From Vibrio hannami (GTDB lineage Bacteria > Pseudomonadota > Gammaproteobacteria > Enterobacterales > Vibrionaceae), in contig NZ_JARQZP010000007.1 of NCBI RefSeq assembly GCF_029589055.1, positions 558,001 to 622,000 of the forward strand: 64,000 nucleotides of DNA. The letters are read 5' to 3'. The notes below the pieces were generated by a model. That model ran no database searches. It was not told where the DNA came from and was given only the letters and a program-made list of their open reading frames with translations. Below are positions 9,200 through 16,424 of the stretch, one piece after another (position 1 is the stretch's first letter; the number at the start of each line of letters is the position of its first letter). Position numbers and translations under genes: made by a program.

Positions 9200-9942
9200 G
9201 CAGTGCAGAACATCACAACTGTGTGCTGATTACCGGAGCGACATCTGGCATCGGTAATCAGCTAGCAAAGGACTATGCAGACGAAGGTTATTTTGTCTGG
9301 GCATGTGGAAGAAACTTTGAACAACTCGGCGAACTGGAAGAGTACTCGAATAATATCCGAACTATTGGGTTTGACATATCTGATCTTGAGTCCACAAAGT
9401 TGCACCTTGAGAGCTTATCTCCTGAACCAAGTTTATGGATATTTAATGCGGGTACCTGCGAATATATTGATGACGGAAGAATGGACGCAGAATTGGTTGG
9501 GCGTGTTTTCTCTGCCAACGTCCAAGGGTTGGTGAATAGCATTGAAGCTACCCAACCAATGTATCGCTCTGGTCACAGGATTGCGGTCGTCGGCTCGATA
9601 GCGAGTGAGCTTGCATTACCGAGAGCAGAAGCGTACGGGGCGTCTAAAGCGGCAGTAAGTTATATAGCAAGAGCTTTGGCTGTTGATCTGAAAAATTCCG
9701 GAGTAAATGTAACCACAATTTTTCCGGGCTTTGTCAAAACCCCTCTAACGGACAAAAACACATTTAGCATGCCGATGATAGTCAGCGTTAAAGAGGCTTC
9801 TTTAGCGATCAGGAATGGTATCAAGGCTGGCAAATCCAATATCTATTTCCCAAAACGGTTTACTTCGATACTCAGGGCGATCTCGCTGCTGCCGTACGAA
9901 TGGCAATCATATCTGGTGAATAGATTCGTTAAGGAGCAATAA
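9196..9942 (+). CDS. Short-chain dehydrogenase/reductase
   Basis: 248-residue classical SDR. Cofactor motif TGATSGIG at 13-20, NAG at about 84-86 and catalytic YGASK with Tyr147 and Lys151; a serine at 134 or 137 would complete the triad. The C-terminal segment is basic and hydrophobic (KRFTSILRAISLLPYEWQSYL), which could associate with the membrane. Substrate unknown; the operon suggests a lipid or lipid-peroxide carbonyl. Coupled to both neighbours: overlaps the NTF2-like gene by 4 bp and ends 1 bp before the FAD gene. Confidence 0.9.
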   Translation: MSSAEHHNCVLITGATSGIGNQLAKDYADEGYFVWACGRNFEQLGELEEYSNNIRTIGFDISDLESTKLHLESLSPEPSLWIFNAGTCEYIDDGRMDAELVGRVFSANVQGLVNSIEATQPMYRSGHRIAVVGSIASELALPRAEAYGASKAAVSYIARALAVDLKNSGVNVTTIFPGFVKTPLTDKNTFSMPMIVSVKEASLAIRNGIKAGKSNIYFPKRFTSILRAISLLPYEWQSYLVNRFVKEQ

Positions 9943-9943
9943 A

Positions 9944-11245
9944 ATGAAGATAGCTATCATCGGAAGCGGTATTTCAGGACTGACCTGTGCTTATTACCTT
10001 AATAAAAACCACGACATTACCTTGTTTGAAGCGAATGATTACATTGGCGGACATACAGCGACGGTAGATGTCGAAGTAAAGGGAAAAAAGTATAAAGTTG
10101 ATACCGGGTTTATTGTTTACAACGACAGAACGTATCCAAACTTCATTAACCTTATGAATGAGATAGGTGTTGAAGGCAAGCCTACCGAAATGAGTTTTAG
10201 TGTCAGAAACGACGAGATTGGTCTTGAATATAACGGGCATTCAATCTCGACGCTATTTGCTCAGAAATCGAACTTGTTTAATCCACAGTTTTACCGATTT
10301 ATTCGCGAGATTCTTAAGTTTAATGAGCTCGCAAAGCAAAGTGTTTCAGAGAAAGATACCCATTTCATAACGCTAGGGGATTTCCTCACTAGCTACGGGT
10401 TTAGTGATTACTTCACTCAAAACTATCTTTTGCCAATGGGTGCTGCAATCTGGTCTTCTACGATTGCCGATATACGTAAGTTCCCGATGATGTTCTTTAT
10501 GCGCTTCTTCCGGAATCATGGCCTGTTGGATGTGAAAAATCGCCCGCAGTGGCATGTGATTAAAGGAGGTTCAAACTCCTATGTGGAACCGATGACGCGG
10601 GAGTTCAAAGACAAGATAAAGCTCAACTCTCCGGTTGAGAAGGTATGGCGTGATGAGAGTGGTGTACACGTTGTTTCTAATGGCAACCATGAACTGTTCG
10701 ATGAAGTTGTTTTTGCCTGCCATAGCGATCAGGCACTCAATATGATTCAGGATAAAACTCTGGCAGAGCAAACCATATTGCCAAAGCTCAAGTATCAGGC
10801 CAATGAGGTAACACTTCATCTTGATACTGGGCTGCTGCCTAAGCGAAGAAAAGCCTGGGCATCGTGGAACTATCAGTTACCTGAAGCTGACTCCATGGAT
10901 CATCAGCTACCGACGTTGACTTACAATATGAACATTTTGCAAGGCATTCAATCTGATGAAACCTTCTGCGTGTCGTTGAATTCTTCAGAAAAAATACGTC
11001 AGGACAAGATCCTAAAATCGTTTGTTTATCACCATCCACTTTTCAACCGTGAGTCTAGTGAGGCGCAATCAAGAAGAGCGGAGATCAACGGTAACAACAG
11101 AAGTTGGTTCTGTGGTGCCTACTGGTACAACGGATTCCACGAAGATGGTGTAAGAAGCGCCCTTGACGTGGTTCGGGCGATAGAAGCGAAAGCCATAGGC
11201 GTGTCAAATGTGCATTCAAAACAGCGCTGGGAGAATGCATCATGA
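9944..11245 (+). CDS. FAD-dependent amine-oxidase-type oxidoreductase
   Basis: 433 residues with an N-terminal Rossmann motif GSGISG (7-12) followed by YYLNKNHDITLFEANDYIGG, the dinucleotide-binding pattern of the flavin amine-oxidase/phytoene-desaturase superfamily. The C-terminus has the second FAD-contact block WFCGAYWYNGFHEDGVRSA. Proteins of this type sit next to DUF1365 and Cfa-like genes in many Proteobacteria. From the recalled furan-fatty-acid literature, a flavin desaturase acting after a Cfa-like methylation is a possible role here. This is inference. ATG 9944 follows AAGGAG closely. Confidence 0.88.
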   Translation: MKIAIIGSGISGLTCAYYLNKNHDITLFEANDYIGGHTATVDVEVKGKKYKVDTGFIVYNDRTYPNFINLMNEIGVEGKPTEMSFSVRNDEIGLEYNGHSISTLFAQKSNLFNPQFYRFIREILKFNELAKQSVSEKDTHFITLGDFLTSYGFSDYFTQNYLLPMGAAIWSSTIADIRKFPMMFFMRFFRNHGLLDVKNRPQWHVIKGGSNSYVEPMTREFKDKIKLNSPVEKVWRDESGVHVVSNGNHELFDEVVFACHSDQALNMIQDKTLAEQTILPKLKYQANEVTLHLDTGLLPKRRKAWASWNYQLPEADSMDHQLPTLTYNMNILQGIQSDETFCVSLNSSEKIRQDKILKSFVYHHPLFNRESSEAQSRRAEINGNNRSWFCGAYWYNGFHEDGVRSALDVVRAIEAKAIGVSNVHSKQRWENAS

Positions 11246-12036
11246 TTTCTAGCTCTCTAATGATAGGTAGTGTGCAGCATACTCGATACCTGCCGATCAA
11301 ACATCAGTTCAGTTATTCAATGTTTATGGCCAGCATCAACCTGGATGACCTTGAAACATTGCAGAAAAAAGTATGGCTATTTGGTAATCGCTGGTGGCAC
11401 TGGGCACGATTTAAGCGGAGTGACTATTTGGGAGACGGTAGCCTTAAAGTAGCGGTTCAGAATAAGGTATTTGAGCTAACCGGAGAGAAGTTTTCCGGGC
11501 GGGTGATGATGGTCTGCCACCTCAGATATCTCGGCCTCTATTTTAGTCCGGTTAACTTTTATTACGTTTACGATGATGATGGTAAATGGCGATACCTGTT
11601 GGCAGAAGTGAGTAATACCCCCTGGAATGAGCGCCATTACTACGCGATCAGCGCAGACCAAGATTCAGAATCAGGCTGGGAACATAAGAAAGCTTTTCAT
11701 GTTTCCCCTTTCAACCCGGTAGATCAGGATTATGTCTGGAAATTGAAGCCTTTGTCCGAGCGCTTATTTGTCCATCTTGAATGCCGTCGATCGGACAAAG
11801 AGTTTGATGCCACACTAGCACTTAAGGCCAATGAGTTTACCTCGTGCAACCTTGCAAAGGTACTTGTTAAAACACCAATACAGACCATTAAGGTGGTAAC
11901 TGGTATCTATTGGCAGGCATTGAAATTGTTTATTAAAAAAGCCCCTTTATATCAGCACCCGGGAAAAACCATACCAGAGAATGCAGTAAGCGATCATCCA
12001 GTAAGTGATCGAAATAGGAGAGACAGCCATGTATGA
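11242..12036 (+). CDS. DUF1365 family protein
   Basis: 264 residues. It shows DUF1365 features: an early GSVQHTRYLPIKHQFSYSMF block, CHLRYLGLYFSPVNFYYVYD near the middle, the EVSNTPWNERHYYAI motif and the KAFHVSPFNPVDQDYVW block. No signal peptide; biochemical function is unknown. It overlaps the FAD gene by 4 bp and the Cfa-like gene by 8 bp, so all three are probably translated together. In many genomes DUF1365 genes occur between an amine-oxidase-type flavoprotein and a Cfa-like methyltransferase, exactly as here. Confidence 0.9.
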   Translation: MISSSLMIGSVQHTRYLPIKHQFSYSMFMASINLDDLETLQKKVWLFGNRWWHWARFKRSDYLGDGSLKVAVQNKVFELTGEKFSGRVMMVCHLRYLGLYFSPVNFYYVYDDDGKWRYLLAEVSNTPWNERHYYAISADQDSESGWEHKKAFHVSPFNPVDQDYVWKLKPLSERLFVHLECRRSDKEFDATLALKANEFTSCNLAKVLVKTPIQTIKVVTGIYWQALKLFIKKAPLYQHPGKTIPENAVSDHPVSDRNRRDSHV

Positions 12037-13300
12037 ATCAATTTCTGTAGCGTCGATTAATGAATTAAGCGTGTCTCAAAAAAACGCTCGCGCATTGATA
12101 TTTAAATTATTGCCAAATATTCAACATGGCTCACTTACCATTATTGAGAATTATCTATCTGGCAGGGAATTACGCTCAAATGACGATGATAAACGTTATA
12201 TCAAAACAGAGCGATTTGGCAGTGAATCTGGAATTCATGCGGTTATAGAAATAAAGCACCCGGATTTCTTCTGTACTCTTCTCAAAGGGGGAAGTATTGC
12301 GGTGGGCGAATCCTATATGGATGGGCGTTGGGATAGCACAGATCTGACAACGTTGATGGAGCTGATGGCTAAGAACCTTCCTTTAATAGATAAACTGGAA
12401 GCGAGTACAGGTCGATTAGCAATGCTGGTAAATAAGTTTAAGCACTGGCTAAACAAGAATACGGTAAAGAACTCCAAAAAGAACATAGAGGCCCATTACG
12501 ATTTGGGTAACGACTTATATGAACAGTTTCTTGACTCGAAAATGCTCTATTCGTCGGGTATCTACCTTGGTGTCAACGATTCTCTTGAACAGGCTCAAAT
12601 CAATAAGATGGAAAGACTCTGTCAACAGTTGCAACTGAAAGCGAGTGATGAAGTCATTGAGATCGGCAGTGGATGGGGATCAATGGCGATTTATATGGCA
12701 GAGCATTACGGATGCCATGTGACGACTACGACCATATCCGAAGAACAGTATGAGTATGCTAGAAAGAGAATCGAAGAAAGCGGTATGGGAAACAAGATCA
12801 CTTTGCTGAAAGAAGACTACCGTAACCTGAAAGGGAAGTACGACAAATTAGTGTCGATAGAGATGGTTGAAGCTGTTGGCAAGGCCTTTCTGCCTTCTTA
12901 CGTACATCAGTGCAATGAGTTACTAAAACCGGGCGGTTTAATGGCTATTCAGGCGATAACCATAGCCGACCAGCGTTACGAAGCATACAGCAAACGCGTC
13001 GACTTTATTCAAAAATACATATTCCCCGGTGGTTTTCTGCCTTCTGTTACAGCCTTGGTCAACACAGCAACCAAAAATAGTGAGCTCATGCTTAACAATG
13101 CAGAAGACATTGGCGCAGATTACGCACGGACACTTGCAGACTGGCATGGCCGTTTTTTGAATTCACTCGACAGAGTTCTTAGCCTCGGGTATGACCATAG
13201 ATTTATCCGGATGTGGCGTTATTACCTGAGTTACTGTGAAGGAGGCTTTCTTGCCCAAAGTATCAGTACAGTACAGTTAACCTTCAGAAAGGCGGGCTAG
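12029..13300 (+). CDS. Cyclopropane-fatty-acid-synthase-family methyltransferase
   Basis: SAM-dependent enzyme that methylates or cyclopropanates the double bond of unsaturated acyl chains in membrane phospholipids. 423 residues from ATG 12029, which is preceded by AGGAGA; an upstream in-frame start at 12005 has no such site. Visible features: N-terminal lipid-binding part with GESYMDGRWD (93-102), AHYDLGNDLYEQF (155-167), SAM loop EIGSGWGS (211-218), and SIEMVEAVG and QAITIADQRY. All are Cfa landmarks. Whether the product is a cyclopropane or a methylated/furan chain cannot be told by eye. Central gene of the operon. Confidence 0.92.
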   Translation: MYESISVASINELSVSQKNARALIFKLLPNIQHGSLTIIENYLSGRELRSNDDDKRYIKTERFGSESGIHAVIEIKHPDFFCTLLKGGSIAVGESYMDGRWDSTDLTTLMELMAKNLPLIDKLEASTGRLAMLVNKFKHWLNKNTVKNSKKNIEAHYDLGNDLYEQFLDSKMLYSSGIYLGVNDSLEQAQINKMERLCQQLQLKASDEVIEIGSGWGSMAIYMAEHYGCHVTTTTISEEQYEYARKRIEESGMGNKITLLKEDYRNLKGKYDKLVSIEMVEAVGKAFLPSYVHQCNELLKPGGLMAIQAITIADQRYEAYSKRVDFIQKYIFPGGFLPSVTALVNTATKNSELMLNNAEDIGADYARTLADWHGRFLNSLDRVLSLGYDHRFIRMWRYYLSYCEGGFLAQSISTVQLTFRKAG

Positions 13301-13303
13301 ATT

Positions 13304-13789
13304 ATGGCCCTTTTTCTAAAGTCACTCTGGTTCCAAATGATATGGTTTCTTGCCGTGCTTGGCAGAGGAGATTATTTAATTTTACTGGTAATACTGATTG
13401 TAAGTACCTACTTATACTCGCTATACAAAAAAGATCTACCCATTACGTTTGCCATATCAGTGGTTGGACTGGGATTACTGGTGGATGGTGGAAACATTTA
13501 TAACAGCATACTTAATTTTGATACCGGCCCTTTTCCGTTATGGCTTATCTGCCTGTGGCTGATTTTTGCCTGGTATTGTTGGCAAATACGAGCCTTTTTG
13601 ATCCGTTTGCCGCTTGTTGGCGTACTGTTTCTTGGAGGAACCGGAGGTGCACTAAGTTACCTTGCTGGTTATAAATTGAGCGCTGTGGCTCTGGCGTTTC
13701 CGGTATACGTTACATTCGCTATTCTATTTGTGGAATGGATTTTGCTGACCTGGAGTGTACGTTTACTGATTCGTAACAGGTGGGAATAG
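13304..13789 (+). CDS. DUF2878 inner-membrane protein
   Basis: 161 residues made of about five hydrophobic segments (roughly 8-25, 25-42, 48-68, 78-95, 99-118 and 122-150, some merged), with GRGDYLILL and LLVDGGNIYNSILNF in the loops. This matches DUF2878 proteins that accompany Cfa-like operons. It has no catalytic motif I can name. It starts 3 bases after the methyltransferase stop. Likely a membrane partner of the lipid-modifying enzymes. Confidence 0.75.
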   Translation: MALFLKSLWFQMIWFLAVLGRGDYLILLVILIVSTYLYSLYKKDLPITFAISVVGLGLLVDGGNIYNSILNFDTGPFPLWLICLWLIFAWYCWQIRAFLIRLPLVGVLFLGGTGGALSYLAGYKLSAVALAFPVYVTFAILFVEWILLTWSVRLLIRNRWE

Positions 13790-13791
13790 TC

Positions 13792-14340
13792 ATGAGATGG
13801 ATAACCGGATTACTGATCTACACAGTTCTATCAACGTCAGCGTTAGCTTCGGCACCTGACTGGCAAGATGAAACAAAGTGGGAAAGCTGGCCGACCGTTG
13901 GCAAGTCTAGTTTAAGTTGGTTGTTCTTTAAGTTATTTAACTCAGAGCTCAAAACCCCTACTGGTGAATACGAAGAGTCACTGGATGTAACACCTCACCC
14001 TATGGCGCTTTCTATTGAGTATCAGCGTGATATCACCAAGCAGCAACTGATGGAAGCGACTCAGGATCAGTGGAATTACCTCGGTTACAGCGAAGAGTCG
14101 CAGAAAGAGTGGTTAACGCAGTTGGATAAGATCTACCCAAGCGTTCAAAAAGGACAAAGATTGGTTTACATCACTGACGGGAAAACAGGTGAGATCCATT
14201 TTTATCGTGACAAAAGTGAACCAGTTAAACTTGGAGAGATTCAAAGTGAGTCTTTAAACGATGCATTCTTGTCTATTTGGTTATCGCCGGGTACCGAATA
14301 CCCTAAACACAGGGCTAAACTTATCGGGAACAGAAAATGA
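13792..14340 (+). CDS. Secreted chalcone-isomerase-like protein
   Basis: 182 residues from ATG 13792, which has AGGTGGGA seven bases upstream. The GTG at 13780 would place it inside the preceding gene. A signal peptide (MRWITGLLIYTVLSTSALAS, cleavage about residue 20) points to the periplasm. The mature part contains SLSWLFFKLFNSELKTPTGEY and VTPHPMALSIEYQRDITKQQ. This pattern is typical of bacterial chalcone-isomerase-like (CHI-like, fatty-acid-binding) domains. A role in binding released or modified fatty acids is plausible. Overlaps the DUF3833 gene by 4 bp. Confidence 0.75.
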   Translation: MRWITGLLIYTVLSTSALASAPDWQDETKWESWPTVGKSSLSWLFFKLFNSELKTPTGEYEESLDVTPHPMALSIEYQRDITKQQLMEATQDQWNYLGYSEESQKEWLTQLDKIYPSVQKGQRLVYITDGKTGEIHFYRDKSEPVKLGEIQSESLNDAFLSIWLSPGTEYPKHRAKLIGNRK

Positions 14341-14903
14341 TAAAACGTTTGCTTTTATTTTTAACTTTAGTGTTCACCCTTTTTGGATGCAGCGCAGATC
14401 TGAATGAATACTCGGGACAACATCCTAAATTTAACTTGTTTGAGTATTTTGAAGGTGAAACACATGCATGGGGAATGGTACAGGACTATACGGATAAGCA
14501 AACCAGGCGTTTCAGCGTTATATTAAGAGGAAAGATTGAAGGAGATGTGCTGACTCTTGACGAAGATTTCATTTTTGCTGATGGCGAAAAATCCAAAAGG
14601 ATCTGGGTAATCACGCGTCAGCCTGACGGTACTTATTCCGGCAAGGCGGATGACATAATCGGTGCGGCTAAGGGGCGAGAAGTAGGTAATGCATTGCAGT
14701 GGCAGTATGACTTCGAACTTGAGTTAGACGGCAGCTCTGTAACCGTTGCATTTGATGACTGGCTTTATCGTCAGGATGAAAAACGAGTATTCAACCTGAC
14801 CAAAATTAAAAAGTTTGGCATTGAGGTTGGCACTATCACGCTATTTTTGAAAAACAGTAACAATCTTTCGTTAAGTACGTGCAGGCTCGATTTTGCTTTC
14901 TAA
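14337..14903 (+). CDS. DUF3833 lipoprotein
   Basis: 188 residues with a lipoprotein signal: hydrophobic LLLFLTLVFTL then FGC, with the lipid-bearing Cys at 18. The mature domain (GMVQDYTDKQTRRFSVILRG, LDEDFIFADGEKSKRIW, YDDWLYRQ-like block) is the DUF3833 pattern, probably a lipocalin-like beta barrel. Last gene of the eight-gene operon. Its final 33 bases overlap the 3' end of ybaM on the opposite strand, and its last ~12 residues look unlike a conserved family tail. Confidence 0.8.
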   Translation: MIKRLLLFLTLVFTLFGCSADLNEYSGQHPKFNLFEYFEGETHAWGMVQDYTDKQTRRFSVILRGKIEGDVLTLDEDFIFADGEKSKRIWVITRQPDGTYSGKADDIIGAAKGREVGNALQWQYDFELELDGSSVTVAFDDWLYRQDEKRVFNLTKIKKFGIEVGTITLFLKNSNNLSLSTCRLDFAF

Positions 14904-15053
14904 ATCCTGTTTCACAATGTTAATCGCATCAAGTGCCACTTTTGGGTCAATCTCATTCGACTCGAGTAGATAAATAAGATCAACAGCCAGCTTTATCTCT
15001 TCGGCCGCATTCTCTAAAGTGTTGTTATTGGAGATATTTCTTTTCCCTGTCAT
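14871..15053 (-). CDS. ybaM: YbaM family small protein (DUF2496)
   Basis: 60 residues. The core LENAAEEIKLAVDLIYLLESNEIDPKVALDAINIVKQDLE aligns with E. coli YbaM (LENAPDDVKLAVDLIVLLE...). Function unknown. It follows priC with a 4-bp overlap, the same order as in Enterobacteria, which supports the call. The 3' end overlaps the convergent DUF3833 gene by 33 bases with no terminator between them. Confidence 0.85.
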   Translation of the reverse strand: MTGKRNISNNNTLENAAEEIKLAVDLIYLLESNEIDPKVALDAINIVKQDLESKIEPART

Positions 15054-15601
15054 TGCTTTCTTTCTCGTTTGTAAATCTGTTTTTCAATATTGGCCTTTGC
15101 TGCGATACAGCGTTCAAGACGCTTTTCTGCGTTGATAAGAGCCTTGAGTGCTTGAGGTTTTAAAGTTGGTGGAGCCTGTTCAGCTTCTTTCTCTTTTGCC
15201 CTTACTAACTCCTTTAGGCGACGCTCCCACTCCTGGTGTTGTGCAAGATCTTGATAGAGCAGGCAGATAGGCTTTTTATAATATCCTCTCGGCTTGGCTT
15301 CGCTTTTCCGCAGTTCCTGAGTGTTAAGTTCGAGTTGAATAGCTGAAATCTGGTCGAGCAATTTATCTGTCAGGTATTCAGCGTGCTCGGGTGTCAGTTG
15401 CCCGCTATCTTTTTCGTTTATCAGAGTAACGACTAGGTTCCGGGTTTCATCGACATATGGAGTCAGCAACATAGAGCGAGTACTAAAAAGTCGGTCATCA
15501 AACAGTGGATGATGATGCTCACCACGTTTACCGTCCAGTTGTTCAGCCTGAAGAGTCAGCTGCTCAAGCAAATTGGTTAGTTGGAGGAATGAAACCGACA
15601 T
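15050..15601 (-). CDS. priC: Primosomal replication protein N''
   Basis: Helps reload DnaB at stalled forks through the PriC-Rep restart route. 183 residues, rich in Glu, Lys, Gln and Leu, with helical segments. GYYKKPICLLYQDLAQHQEWERRL and the C-terminal KALINAEKRLERCIAAKANIEKQI are typical of gamma-proteobacterial PriC. The position before ybaM, as in E. coli, supports the call. Upstream lies the TSUP gene on the same strand. Confidence 0.82.
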   Translation of the reverse strand: MSVSFLQLTNLLEQLTLQAEQLDGKRGEHHHPLFDDRLFSTRSMLLTPYVDETRNLVVTLINEKDSGQLTPEHAEYLTDKLLDQISAIQLELNTQELRKSEAKPRGYYKKPICLLYQDLAQHQEWERRLKELVRAKEKEAEQAPPTLKPQALKALINAEKRLERCIAAKANIEKQIYKRERKQ

Positions 15602-15615
15602 CTCTATGATTATCT

Positions 15616-16389
15616 CTATACAAACCAGGCTTCGTAGGCCAGTTTTACTGCCAGCACAGTAACCACAGTAATAAACACAGGGCGGATAAATTTAGCACCA
15701 AACTTAATCGCGGAATGTGCTCCTACGTAAGCTCCTATCATCAGGCAGACTCCCATAGTTAGCCCGAGAACCCAGTTAATATGGCCTAAAACGGCAAAGG
15801 TGACCAATGAGGTGAAGTTGCTGGTAAAGTTCATTGCCTTTGACAATCCAGAAGCGAGTAGTATGTTCAGGCGGTATATTGCCATGCTACTTACTGTCCA
15901 GAAAGCGCCGGTTCCCGGGCCTGCTACGCCATCATAGAAGCCTAAAGTGAATCCTTGTAAGCACTGGATTTTTGTCAGCTTTTTGCTGGGCTCCGGAAGG
16001 ACGTTTTTATTGGTATCCGGGGCTTTATGGAAAATGGTGTAAATCGCGGTTGCTATAATGATAAGTGGTAGCGCCTTTTCGAGCCACTCTGTGCTTATTG
16101 CATCTACAACCAGCGTTCCGGTAGTTGCTCCGATAAGCGTTGCAACAAACGCATGTCCCCAAAACTGAGGGTTAAATAAACGCTTACGATAGTATGTGAC
16201 CGCCGCAGTAGACGATGCAAAGGTTGCTGCCAGTTTATTTGTTCCTAATGCAATATGAGGGGGAAGCCCAAGAGACAAGAGTGCAGGTACTGTGAGCATT
16301 CCTCCGCCCCCCGCTACTGCGTCAATAAAACCAGCTGAAAAAGCGACTATCGCTAAAATAACCAGCATGGCCGGTTCCATCATTTCCAT
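15616..16389 (-). CDS. TSUP (TauE/SafE, YfcA-like) membrane permease
   Basis: 257 residues with about eight hydrophobic segments. The N-terminal GFIDAVAGGGGMLTVPALL and the mirrored second-half block GFYDGVAGPGTGAFW are the repeated signatures of the TauE/SafE family. Such permeases export or import small sulfur- or carbon-containing anions; the substrate here is not evident. The gene lies between dinG and priC on the same strand with only 14 bases to priC, so co-transcription is likely. Confidence 0.88.
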   Translation of the reverse strand: MEMMEPAMLVILAIVAFSAGFIDAVAGGGGMLTVPALLSLGLPPHIALGTNKLAATFASSTAAVTYYRKRLFNPQFWGHAFVATLIGATTGTLVVDAISTEWLEKALPLIIIATAIYTIFHKAPDTNKNVLPEPSKKLTKIQCLQGFTLGFYDGVAGPGTGAFWTVSSMAIYRLNILLASGLSKAMNFTSNFTSLVTFAVLGHINWVLGLTMGVCLMIGAYVGAHSAIKFGAKFIRPVFITVVTVLAVKLAYEAWFV

Positions 16390-16424
16390 AACAATTCTTA
16401 TTAATAAAGCTTACTTAACTAAGG

